Shown here: positions 50,790 through 59,289 of the stretch, in pieces
Layout: every line of letters starts with the position of its first letter
How positions within the stretch are numbered: position 1 is the first letter of the stretch
Source: Streptomyces roseolus
GTDB lineage: Bacteria > Actinomycetota > Actinomycetes > Streptomycetales > Streptomycetaceae
Length of the DNA: 64,000 bases
NCBI RefSeq assembly: GCF_014649855.1
Contig: NZ_BMTV01000009.1
Coordinates: forward strand, 156,707 to 220,706
Direction of reading: 5' to 3'
Translations under genes and position numbers: made by a program
Notes under the pieces: generated by a model
What the model was told of the DNA's origin: nothing
Databases searched by the model: none
What the model saw: only the letters and a program-made list of their open reading frames with translations

Positions 50790-52952
50790 CTACTGGTCGG
50801 TCTCGTCCGGCTCTTCCAGGGCGCCGAGCACCCGCCAGGCCACCTCGGCGAGCGTCTCCCCGGACGCGGTGGACCACCTGGCCGTGCCCTGGTTGGCGAC
50901 GGGTCGTTCCGCCCACTCGGCGAGCTCCCACATCCGGGTGATCAGACCGGACGGGGAGTACTGCCTGCCGTCGGCGGCCCACAGGATCGGCTTGGTGCGG
51001 TGGTTCACCCAGGTCGCTCGTGCCCGTCGTTCATCCTGGGCGAGCCAGTCCCGCAGCGCCTCCGCCTCCAGCGGGTAGCCGGCGGAGAGAACGAGGGGCT
51101 CACCGTCATCGAAGATCTTCTTGTCCACCAGGACGTGGACCGCGTTGGGCCGTCGGCGCTTCCGCTGGGGATTGACGCGCCGGTACGTGTCCGGGGTGAC
51201 GATGTCGTCGTCCGCCTTGGCCATGCGGGCGAGCACATGGTCGGCGAGATCCCGGCTCCGGGCGACATCGGAGCAGACCGCGCGGACCTGCGAGCGTTCG
51301 GTGAACAGGTCGTCGATGGCCGCCATGGTCATCGGTACCAGCCGCTCCAGCAGGTCCTTCGTACGCTCCGTGGCTTCCTCGGACCAGGTCAGCTCGGGGT
51401 CGGGTTCGCCGATGGCCTCGGTGTCGAGCAGCCGGAACACCAGATGGGTGAGGAAGTACGTCCCGTGTTCCGTGAGGGCCGCGCCGCGGCCCTGGTAGCG
51501 CTTGCGGATGTCGAGGAGGCTCCGACGCACCTGGCGGAGTACCTGGACAGCGTTCCACAGGAGGTAGACGCCCGGCTGGGGCCGGAACAGGACGTCGTAG
51601 ACACCCTGGCCGCCCCGCTCCCACAGGGGGTCCAACGAGAGGGCGATCCGGGCCGCGTACTGACTGTCGGCATGGGCACAGGCCAGGGCGCAGGCGGCTT
51701 CCACGACCGAGCAGCCCGACTCCTCCGGCGGATCCAGCTCGCTGCGCCTGACGCCGTACTCCAGGTCCAGTTCGGCACGCATCTCGTCCATGATCGCGGC
51801 CTGGACCGGATCGAGTGCGATGAAGTCGCGCGCCTCGACGCTGTTCTGCCGGTTCGTCGCCTTGGTGGTCTCCTTGGCGAAGTGGGCGGCGCGGTTCGTC
51901 GCGATGATCCGCACGTTGATACGGGCCTCGGCCGCGGCGGCGTCCTGGGCGAGGGCGTCGGCGACGGCTCGAACCGTCTGCGCTCCGTTGACGACGCTGG
52001 CGTTGTGCAGCGTCAGCCTGATCGGCTTGCGATGGGGACTCAGGGTCGACTGTTCGGCCTTGTCCACCGCGTCGCACAGCACCGTGATGCCGTTGTTGAA
52101 GTACCAGAAGTGCGCCGGCTCCTCGGTGAGCGTCGCCATCAAGGCGTTGTTGATGGAGGTACGGCCGAGGGGGTTACGGATGTTCAGGTTGAAGAGGTCC
52201 GGTCCCTTCCGGGCCCACTCCGCCACCTGTTCGGCGTCGACCACCCCCTGGTAGGACTCGTAGAGCTCGTCCGATCCCATGCCGAACCAGGGGAACAGTT
52301 CGGCGGTGAGTACGACCGGTTCGGGGGCCTGGTCGTCCCGCACCGACCGCCAGATCTCGGGCGCCAGGATGATTCTGTGGTCGAGCACCTCACCGTACTG
52401 GTTGAACTGCTTCTCCCCGTTGGCGATGGCCTGCGTGAAGCCCTCACCCGGAGGGTCCGAGCGCATGAGGACGACGACCTGGGTGACCGGCACCGGTCCT
52501 CTGTTCATGACGGACTTGGCGTACTCGGCCAGCTGCCGGCCGCGCGGGTTGAACGGCGCGTACTCCTCGTAATCGATGAGGCGCAGTCCGTCGAGCAGTT
52601 CGAGCACCGCCTTGCGGTCCGCGCCCGCCTTTCCCTCCGGGCTCCACTTGCCCTGGACGAGATAGACGTGCGGGTCGGCACCCTCGACCACGGCGATCGC
52701 GTCGATGCCCTGGTCGGCGTGTCCGTCGATGACGGTGGCCGCCGCGTCCTCGGGGCTGAAGCCGGTGACGATCCGCACGGCCTGCGCGGTCAGCGCCCGT
52801 GACAGCAGCCGGTTCTCGTAGTCCTGCCCCGAGTACTGCGCCAGGTCGCTGACGTCGAGCAGGCTCTCGTAGACCTTCTTCAGCGCGTTGCCGACCTGAC
52901 GCACCTGAGTGGCGACCTTCGTCGCGCGCTCGGTGCCCGATTCCGCCTTCAT
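50790..52952 (-). CDS. AIPR-family (abortive infection phage resistance) protein
   Basis: This 720-residue protein has an N-terminal nuclease-like core: DGHADQGIDAIAV (Asp84) followed by HVYLVQGKW (Gln100, Lys102), a PD-(D/E)xK pattern. The AIPR signature is FWYFNNGITVLCDAV (about 277-291) and SVVNGAQTVRAV (about 318-329), then ATNRQNSVEARDF. AIPR proteins are known from phage-resistance loci and near restriction-modification genes. GGGGAGGGGAGAA precedes ATG 52952. It lies between the kinase and the helicase on the same strand. Confidence 0.82.
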   Translation of the reverse strand: MKAESGTERATKVATQVRQVGNALKKVYESLLDVSDLAQYSGQDYENRLLSRALTAQAVRIVTGFSPEDAAATVIDGHADQGIDAIAVVEGADPHVYLVQGKWSPEGKAGADRKAVLELLDGLRLIDYEEYAPFNPRGRQLAEYAKSVMNRGPVPVTQVVVLMRSDPPGEGFTQAIANGEKQFNQYGEVLDHRIILAPEIWRSVRDDQAPEPVVLTAELFPWFGMGSDELYESYQGVVDAEQVAEWARKGPDLFNLNIRNPLGRTSINNALMATLTEEPAHFWYFNNGITVLCDAVDKAEQSTLSPHRKPIRLTLHNASVVNGAQTVRAVADALAQDAAAAEARINVRIIATNRAAHFAKETTKATNRQNSVEARDFIALDPVQAAIMDEMRAELDLEYGVRRSELDPPEESGCSVVEAACALACAHADSQYAARIALSLDPLWERGGQGVYDVLFRPQPGVYLLWNAVQVLRQVRRSLLDIRKRYQGRGAALTEHGTYFLTHLVFRLLDTEAIGEPDPELTWSEEATERTKDLLERLVPMTMAAIDDLFTERSQVRAVCSDVARSRDLADHVLARMAKADDDIVTPDTYRRVNPQRKRRRPNAVHVLVDKKIFDDGEPLVLSAGYPLEAEALRDWLAQDERRARATWVNHRTKPILWAADGRQYSPSGLITRMWELAEWAERPVANQGTARWSTASGETLAEVAWRVLGALEEPDETDQ

Positions 52953-53024
52953 GGTTCTCCCCTCCCCACGGCAGGCCGACGGCCTCGCCGCTCACAGCGA
53001 TGTGCACGAGACCCTCGTCGGGGC

Positions 53025-54605
53025 TCAGGATTCCTGACCGTCGGGATCCAGCCGTATCAGGGCCAGCGCCTCGGCGACCTCGCCCGTCAGCTCGTCCGCG
53101 GGCCCGTAGACGACATTCAAGTCGTCGTGCAGTGGTTCCAGCACGACGATGGCGTCGGCGGCACGCCCCTGGGCGAGCAGCAGCATGCCGATGTCACGGC
53201 GCAGCTCGATTGCTTCCTCGCTGACATCGCTGTCCACTGACCGGACGACGGCCAGCACCGATTCCAGTGCCGACAGCGCCTCCGTCACCTGCCCGAGTTC
53301 GGCGCGACAGCGGGCGGCCTGGGCCCGGCAGGCGCGGGCCCGCTCGCTGGTGGGTCCGGCGATACGGCCGTACGCGTCCGCCAGCGCGGTGAACTCGGGC
53401 AGTGCGGCCCGGTAGTCCCCGCCGAGCAGCCGGATCGCCGCCCTCTGGGTACGCAGCTCCAGCACCTGCCGGTTCTCGGTGCCGAGAGCACGGGCGGCCG
53501 GGTCGATGACCTCGCTCAGCACCTCGGCGGCCTGCGCGAACCGCTCCTCTTCGAGGAGGGCGTCGGAGTGCGCGTACGCCTCCTTGATGTCCGCGCGGAG
53601 CTCGTCCGGTACGGGAAGGGGCGCGGGCGCCGACTCTCCCGAAGGCGCCGGGGAGACCGTCGCCCGGGGCCGGGAGCGGGGCGCGTACGGATCACGGAAC
53701 AGCCCTGTCGGGTCCGGGGCTCCGGCCGGACCCGTCTCGCCCGGCACCGGCTCCTGGCCCGCCTTCGGGAGGAAGGGGCGCAGCCGCTCGTACACCTCCT
53801 GGACGTCGGCGGGCCGCGCCTCGGGGGCCTTGCGGAGCAGGTGCAGGGCGAGTTCCTCCAGCGCGGCCGGCACGTCGGGGCGCAGCCGTCTGAGCGGGGT
53901 GGGATCCTTGGTGACGTGCTGGTACATGAGCGCCAGCTCACTGTCCGCCTGGAACAGTGCCCGCCCGGCGAGCAGTTCGTGGAGGACGCACCCGAGCGCG
54001 TACAGGTCCGTCCGCGGGGTGACGCGCCCGCCCCGCACCTGCTCGGGCGCCATGTACTGGGAGGTCCCGATCGGGCTACCGGTGGCGGTCAGCTTGGTCG
54101 CGTCGGTGCGCAGGATCGCCGCGATGCCGAAGTCCAGGACCTTCACCGTCCCGTCGTGGGCGACGAGGACGTTCCCCGGCTTGAGGTCCCGGTGGATGAC
54201 GGGGACCTCGTGGGCGTGCGACAGGACGGTGGCCACCTGCGCCGCCACTGCCACGGCCCAGCTCACCGGCAGCGGGCGGGCCGGGTCCACGTAGGCGGAC
54301 AGCGGCACGCCCTCCACCAGCTCCATGACAAGGAACAGGTGCTCATGGGCGTCGTCGTCCAGGACCGCGTCATAGACCTGCGGCACACCGGGGTGCTGGA
54401 TCCGGGCCGTGATCCGAGCCTCGCGCCGGAACCGCTTGGCCAGCTCGTCCGCCATCTGCGGCGAGGTGACGGCCTGGGCCCGGATGAGCTTCACGGCGAC
54501 CGGCCGGTCCAGGACGGCGTCATAGCCGCGCCAGACGTCGCCCATGCCGCCGTGGCTGAGCTCCTCCAGGAGTTCGTAACGCCCGGCGATCACCTGCTGC
54601 GGCAC
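53025..54605 (-). CDS. soluble Hanks-type Ser/Thr protein kinase with TPR-like C-terminus
   Basis: This 526-residue kinase has the Gly loop LSHGGMGDVW, Lys39 in VAVKLI, HRDLKPGN (138-145), DFG (158-160) and the activation-segment end GTSQYMAPE. A Pro/Ser linker at about 285-330 is followed by helical repeats to the end (AHSDALLEEERFAQAAEVLSEV, GDYRAALPEFTALADAYG). There is no membrane segment or PASTA domain, unlike PknB-type kinases. It is followed after 72 bases by the AIPR gene. It may transduce an infection signal. The start is GTG. Confidence 0.88.
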   Translation of the reverse strand: MPQQVIAGRYELLEELSHGGMGDVWRGYDAVLDRPVAVKLIRAQAVTSPQMADELAKRFRREARITARIQHPGVPQVYDAVLDDDAHEHLFLVMELVEGVPLSAYVDPARPLPVSWAVAVAAQVATVLSHAHEVPVIHRDLKPGNVLVAHDGTVKVLDFGIAAILRTDATKLTATGSPIGTSQYMAPEQVRGGRVTPRTDLYALGCVLHELLAGRALFQADSELALMYQHVTKDPTPLRRLRPDVPAALEELALHLLRKAPEARPADVQEVYERLRPFLPKAGQEPVPGETGPAGAPDPTGLFRDPYAPRSRPRATVSPAPSGESAPAPLPVPDELRADIKEAYAHSDALLEEERFAQAAEVLSEVIDPAARALGTENRQVLELRTQRAAIRLLGGDYRAALPEFTALADAYGRIAGPTSERARACRAQAARCRAELGQVTEALSALESVLAVVRSVDSDVSEEAIELRRDIGMLLLAQGRAADAIVVLEPLHDDLNVVYGPADELTGEVAEALALIRLDPDGQES

Positions 54606-54775
54606 CGTGCCCCCGCCCCGTCGTATTGCTGTCGCCGACGTGGTACCCCAGGTGGTGTCGGCCGGCCCGACATGTCAGGACCAGTCTGGTGGGGGTGCTG
54701 ATCTTCCGTCCAGGGAGATGGGGAAGGTCTGTCAGATCTGGCCGAGAAACGTCTGTGCGTCGTGACATTGCCTGT

Positions 54776-54811
54776 CCTCATCGGTCCTGTGCACCGATGA
54801 GGTGCACAGGA
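54776..54811 (-). promoter_or_regulatory. overlapping mutually exclusive hairpins after hsdR
   Basis: CCTCATCGGT (54776-54785) pairs with ACCGATGAGG (54793-54802). TCCTGTGCAC (54785-54794) pairs with GTGCACAGGA (54802-54811). Both stems are perfect, 10 base pairs, with seven-base loops, and they share bases, so only one can form. They lie about 20 bases after the hsdR stop, upstream of the kinase gene. Confidence 0.6.
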
Positions 54812-54832
54812 CTCAGCAGGTACCGACAAGAA

Positions 54833-57800
54833 CTACGCAGCGTCTTCCACGCCCTCCTCGCGGCGGATCATCCGCCATGCGGCGCGGCGGGCACTGCGGT
54901 CGAGGCTGGACTTGAAGTTCCGGTCGGAGCCGAAGTACTGGCGGCCGAGACCGGCGATGGAGTCGATGTGGTCGGCCATCTTGTCGGCGAAGACCTTGTC
55001 GAAGACCTTCCCGAAGTTGTCGACGTCGTCGTTGGCGACCGCCGCCTTCCTGACCTTGGGGTCGGCCTTCGCCTCCTCGAAGGGACGGATGACGTCCTGT
55101 TCGGTGAAGTCCGTGCCGAACTTGGCGTTGAACTTCTCGATCAGCTCGGACAGCAGCGACTTCTCGGCGTCCTTTGCACCACCCGTGCCGTCTCCGAAGC
55201 CCGGCATCGTGGCCGCTCCCTCGGGGGACAGCGAGACGTCGTGCTCGCCGGTCTTCTCCACCCGCAGGTGGCTGAGGTCGACCTCGCCGATGTCCACTCC
55301 CCCGTCGGCCTTGCCGCGCAGCCGCGTGAGGAGGTAGCGGCCGTAGAGGTACAGCCGCTCCAGGTCCGGGTCGTGGTAGGGCACGATCTGGGCGAGGAAG
55401 CCGTACTTGCGGACGTAGTCGTTGAGGTCGGCGCGGAAGTCCTCCGCGGTCTGGACCGCGTCGTCGTCCTCGTCGTTGTCGCGCAGGGCCTCGTACCGGG
55501 CCACGGCCGGGGAGAGCCGGCGGTACAGCTCGGCGTGCAGCTTCTCCCACGCGGCCTGCGATCCGGCGGCCTTCTCCTTCGCACCGAAGTACGCGGCGGC
55601 GAACTCGTCCATCTCCGCTTCCGAGACGATCGGCGCGGACATGACCCGGCTCTGGGCGGTGTAGAGGAGGTTCGGATCGGAGGGGAGGGTGTTCGCCTCC
55701 TCGAAGTACGGCCGGAACGAGTCCTTTATGTCCTCGGCGTCGTTGACGAAGTCCAGGACGGCAAGGTCCGCCTGGGACTTGCGGTCGGCGGTCCGGTTGA
55801 GGCGGGAGAGGGTCTGGACGGCCGCGATGCCGGTCAGCGTCTTGTTGACGTACATCGTCGTCAACAAGGGCTGGTCGAAGCCGGTCTGGTACTTCTCGGC
55901 GACCACCAGGATCCGGTACTCCGGCTGCCCCTTCGCTCCGGCCTGGACGGCCTTGTCGTCGGCGCGGGTGTACGCGAACGCCTTGGGCAGCGCGCTCTCG
56001 GACAGGCCGCCGTTCTCCTTCGGCTCGGTGGTCTCCTCGCCGTCGATGGTGAGCGAGCCGGAGAAGGCGACGAGGACGCCCAGGTCGGGATACCTGGTGT
56101 CGTAGTCGCGGTCCTTGATGTAGCTCTTGATCGCGCGGGCCATCTGGACGGCGGACTGCCGGGAGGCCGTCACGACCATGGCCTTGGCCCGGCCGCCGAG
56201 GCGGCCGCGGGTGTGGGTGACGAAGTGCTCCACGATCACCTGGGCGTGCTGGGAGACCGTGGAGTCGTGGGTGAGCGCGAACCGGGCGAGGAGGGAGTTC
56301 GCCTTGGAGGGGTCTACCTCGACCTCGTCGCGGTTCTGGTTCACCAGCTTCCAGTACGTGTTGTAGGTGACGTAGTTGCGCAGGGGGTCGAGGATGAAGC
56401 CTTCCTCGATGGCCTGACGCATCGAGTACGTGTGGAAGGGGCGGTACGCCTCCTTGCCGTCCACCGTGTCCGGGGTCCCGAAGAGTTCCAGGGTCTTGGC
56501 CTTGGGGGTGGCGGTGAAGGCGAAGTAGGAGAGGTTCGCGGCCCGGGAGCGCTCCAGGGCCTTCTTCTTGAGCTTGTCGGTGACGGTGACGCTGGTGGCG
56601 CCCGCGTCCTCGGAGTCGGAGTCGAGGCCGAGTTCGCGGAGGGCGGCGCGTACGGCGGTGGCCGCGTCGCCGGACTGGGAGGAGTGCGCCTCGTCCAGGA
56701 TGATCGCGAAGGTCGTGCCGCTGAGCTCCGTCGGGTGGCGCTTCATGTAGTCGAGGAGCGCGGGGAACGAGTGCAGGGTGACGGTGACGATCTTCCCGGT
56801 GTCCCGGGACAGAGCGCGGGCGAGCTGTTCGCTCTTCGCGCCGTGCTTCTCGTCGATCTTCACGACCAGGCCGTCGGTCTGCGAGAACCCGCCGACCGTC
56901 TCGCGGAGCTGAGCGTCCAGGTTCCGGCGGTCGGTGATGACGATGACCTTGTCGAACACCGGTGCGCCAGGCTTGACGAAGCCGGACGCCAGGGCCTCGG
57001 TGTCGAGGGCGCGGGGGTCGTTGTCGGCGTGCAGGTCGGAGAGGCGGTGGGCGAGCCAGCCGATGGTGTTGGACTTGCCCGATCCGGCGGAGGCCATGAC
57101 CAGGTAGTTGTGCCCGGCGCCGTGGGTGGCGGCGTGGGCGGTCAGCTTCTTGACCACGTCCCACTGGTGGTAGCGGGGGAAGATCGTGGTGCGGGTGGTG
57201 CCGCCGCCGGAGGTCTTCGTCTTGTGCTGGTGCACGAACCGCTGGAGGAGATCCAGCCAGTTGTCCCGCTGCCAGACCTGCTCCCAGAGGTAGGAGGTCG
57301 CGTACTGGCCGAAGGCGGTGGGGGCGGGGTTCCCGGCGCCACCGGGGCGCCCGGGACCCTCGGAGCCGGTGTTGAAGGGCAGGAACCGGGTGTTCTTGCC
57401 CTTGAGGGTGGTCGTGACGAAGACCAGGTCCGGATCGACGGCGAAGTTGGCGATGACCCGGCGAGTGAAGATCAGCTCGGTGGGGTCGCGGTCGGTCCGG
57501 TACTGGTCCATGGCGTGCTCGACGCCCTGGCCGGTGAGGGGGTTCTTCAGCTCGGCGGTGGCGATGGGGATGCCGTTGAGGAACAGGGTGAGGTCGAGGC
57601 GATTGTGCCAGTCGCGCTGCTTGGTGGCGTACGGAAGCTCGCGGACGACGGTGAGGCGGTTGGCCCGGTAGCCGTCGAGGACGGAGTCGTCCGGGACCAG
57701 GTTTGGCTTGAAGTAGGCGACGCGGAGCCGTACGCCGCGGTCCTTCACGCCGTTCCGGAGGACGTGGAGCAGCCCGTCGGTGGCGATCGCCTGGTCCAGG

Positions 57801-58027
57801 CGCCGGGCGAAGCCGCGCTGGGCTTCGTTGGCGTCGCCGTAGACCGTGCGGAGCTCGTGCCACTCCTCGGCTTGGGTCCTGCCGAGGAACTCGAAGAGCT
57901 CCTGGGTGTCCAGGCCGAGGTCGGGCTGATAGCCGGCGGAGCTCGCTTCGCGCCAGCCGCGCGCGGTCATGGCGGCGACTATCGCGTCACCGAAGGCGGA
58001 CTCGCGGTGGACGGGGCCGTTGCTCAT
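54833..58027 (-). CDS. hsdR: type I restriction enzyme, R subunit
   Basis: This 1064-residue protein has an N-terminal PD-(D/E)xK nuclease with Asp145 (RLDLTLF), Glu159 and Lys161 (TAELKNPL). An SF2 translocase follows with Walker A SAGSGKSN (313-320), DEAH at 445-448 and FTATPKAKT. A helical C-terminus ends the protein. It cuts unmodified DNA after translocation, in complex with HsdM and HsdS. Its ATG overlaps the hsdS stop by four bases. The catalytic residues are all present, so it should be active. Confidence 0.93.
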   Translation of the reverse strand: MSNGPVHRESAFGDAIVAAMTARGWREASSAGYQPDLGLDTQELFEFLGRTQAEEWHELRTVYGDANEAQRGFARRLDQAIATDGLLHVLRNGVKDRGVRLRVAYFKPNLVPDDSVLDGYRANRLTVVRELPYATKQRDWHNRLDLTLFLNGIPIATAELKNPLTGQGVEHAMDQYRTDRDPTELIFTRRVIANFAVDPDLVFVTTTLKGKNTRFLPFNTGSEGPGRPGGAGNPAPTAFGQYATSYLWEQVWQRDNWLDLLQRFVHQHKTKTSGGGTTRTTIFPRYHQWDVVKKLTAHAATHGAGHNYLVMASAGSGKSNTIGWLAHRLSDLHADNDPRALDTEALASGFVKPGAPVFDKVIVITDRRNLDAQLRETVGGFSQTDGLVVKIDEKHGAKSEQLARALSRDTGKIVTVTLHSFPALLDYMKRHPTELSGTTFAIILDEAHSSQSGDAATAVRAALRELGLDSDSEDAGATSVTVTDKLKKKALERSRAANLSYFAFTATPKAKTLELFGTPDTVDGKEAYRPFHTYSMRQAIEEGFILDPLRNYVTYNTYWKLVNQNRDEVEVDPSKANSLLARFALTHDSTVSQHAQVIVEHFVTHTRGRLGGRAKAMVVTASRQSAVQMARAIKSYIKDRDYDTRYPDLGVLVAFSGSLTIDGEETTEPKENGGLSESALPKAFAYTRADDKAVQAGAKGQPEYRILVVAEKYQTGFDQPLLTTMYVNKTLTGIAAVQTLSRLNRTADRKSQADLAVLDFVNDAEDIKDSFRPYFEEANTLPSDPNLLYTAQSRVMSAPIVSEAEMDEFAAAYFGAKEKAAGSQAAWEKLHAELYRRLSPAVARYEALRDNDEDDDAVQTAEDFRADLNDYVRKYGFLAQIVPYHDPDLERLYLYGRYLLTRLRGKADGGVDIGEVDLSHLRVEKTGEHDVSLSPEGAATMPGFGDGTGGAKDAEKSLLSELIEKFNAKFGTDFTEQDVIRPFEEAKADPKVRKAAVANDDVDNFGKVFDKVFADKMADHIDSIAGLGRQYFGSDRNFKSSLDRSARRAAWRMIRREEGVEDAA

Positions 58028-59289
58028 GCGGTGATTCCCTCCGTGACGTTGCGTCCGCTGGCGGTGGAGACGTCGAACTGGCCGGTTACGGCGGCGGTGA
58101 TGAGAGCTTGGCGGCGCTCGGCCGCCAGCGCTGCGGAGCGCTCGACCAGTTCCTTGAGAGGACGGACCCTCCTGATGGCGGATCCGATCTCACGCTGCTC
58201 CTCGACTGGCACAACCGGAAGAGGGATCCGCCCGAAGAGTTCCCAGTTTCGAAAGTCGACGGCCCGTTCACGAGTACTTGTCGCAAAGTTACCGAGATAG
58301 CCCTGTAGAGCCAGCAGGCGAAGCAAGCGCCCGAAGAAGTGTGCATCGCCACCATTCCGGGGCTCGCACACGTGGTACACCGGGCTACAGTTCCCGAAAG
58401 CCTCGGACACTCCAATGGCACCAGCAAATCCGTCGAGACCATGAATGACTACATCACCCGGCACAACTTGCTGCCCCTGCGCTTCTGTTGAGCCTGAGAG
58501 CGTGTAGCCGTCTGCCCGACGCAGCGAGCGTTCTGTCACATGACCATCCCTGTAGGCCGTGACGGTGCCCTCCCCAGCGACTGCTGGCCTCACCACCTTC
58601 GCAAGAAGGTGCCTGACAGGCTGGACAGGCAGACCAGTTGCCCCAGCCACGAGGGCACTCGCACCCACGTGATTTAGAATCCTGCTGTCGCTGCGCTCCT
58701 CCAGAAGATCGACCAGGCGGCGCTTCTTAGAAACAAGATTATCGATCTTCCTCGTCTCGGCTTCGAGGAATTTTGTGATGCGGCGTTGCTCTTCAATGAC
58801 TGGTACTGGAATCCTGATCTCGCGTGCCACTTCAAGGTTGATCCGCGCTCGCGTCGAACCGCGCGCCATGGTCTGCACCTGCTGTGCCACAAACATTGAA
58901 CTCAGCGCCCAAGTCGCGTAGCGGTGAGTGAGTCGAGATTCATCCAGGCGCACACGAAAGCAATCAGCCTTTACAATGGCAGGCCCAATTCCTTTAGGTG
59001 CGACACATGCTCGACCTACGGGATGATTTTCGTCTCCCAGCCCGGCAATCAGCAGGTCACCTGGACGAACTTCGTGACGCCGCAATCCCCTGAAGTAATC
59101 GAAAGGAATGAACGCAGCGTCCTCATCTCGAAAGGTTGCTGAACCAATGTTTCCGAGACGGATTACCCGCGCCCCATCGTCCGAATAGTGACTGCTTGTC
59201 AACGCGCTGCCAAACGGACCGTCCGTGATCTCAGTGATAAACCTTCTGAGCGACATCAGAGTATGGAGAGAAACTGCGGTACCGGTCAC
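58024..59289 (-). CDS. hsdS: type I restriction-modification specificity subunit
   Basis: This 421-residue protein has two target recognition domains, each followed by a conserved helix: IPVPVIEEQRRITKFLEAETRKIDNLVSKKRRLVDLL and LPVVPVEEQREIGSAIRRVR...ERSAAL. Each half-site is read by one domain. The first two thirds use more A/T-rich codons than flanking genes, which fits exchange of recognition domains. The start is GTG 59289, overlapping the hsdM stop as GTGA. Confidence 0.92.
   Translation of the reverse strand: MTGTAVSLHTLMSLRRFITEITDGPFGSALTSSHYSDDGARVIRLGNIGSATFRDEDAAFIPFDYFRGLRRHEVRPGDLLIAGLGDENHPVGRACVAPKGIGPAIVKADCFRVRLDESRLTHRYATWALSSMFVAQQVQTMARGSTRARINLEVAREIRIPVPVIEEQRRITKFLEAETRKIDNLVSKKRRLVDLLEERSDSRILNHVGASALVAGATGLPVQPVRHLLAKVVRPAVAGEGTVTAYRDGHVTERSLRRADGYTLSGSTEAQGQQVVPGDVVIHGLDGFAGAIGVSEAFGNCSPVYHVCEPRNGGDAHFFGRLLRLLALQGYLGNFATSTRERAVDFRNWELFGRIPLPVVPVEEQREIGSAIRRVRPLKELVERSAALAAERRQALITAAVTGQFDVSTASGRNVTEGITA

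Noticed and set aside
50097..52802. Plus-strand open frame of about 900 codons opposite the helicase and AIPR genes
   Set aside because: Antisense shadow without domains; codon pattern fits the minus strand.
54626..58300. Plus-strand open frame of about 1220 codons opposite hsdR
   Set aside because: Low-complexity composition without motifs, and hsdR on the other strand is certain.
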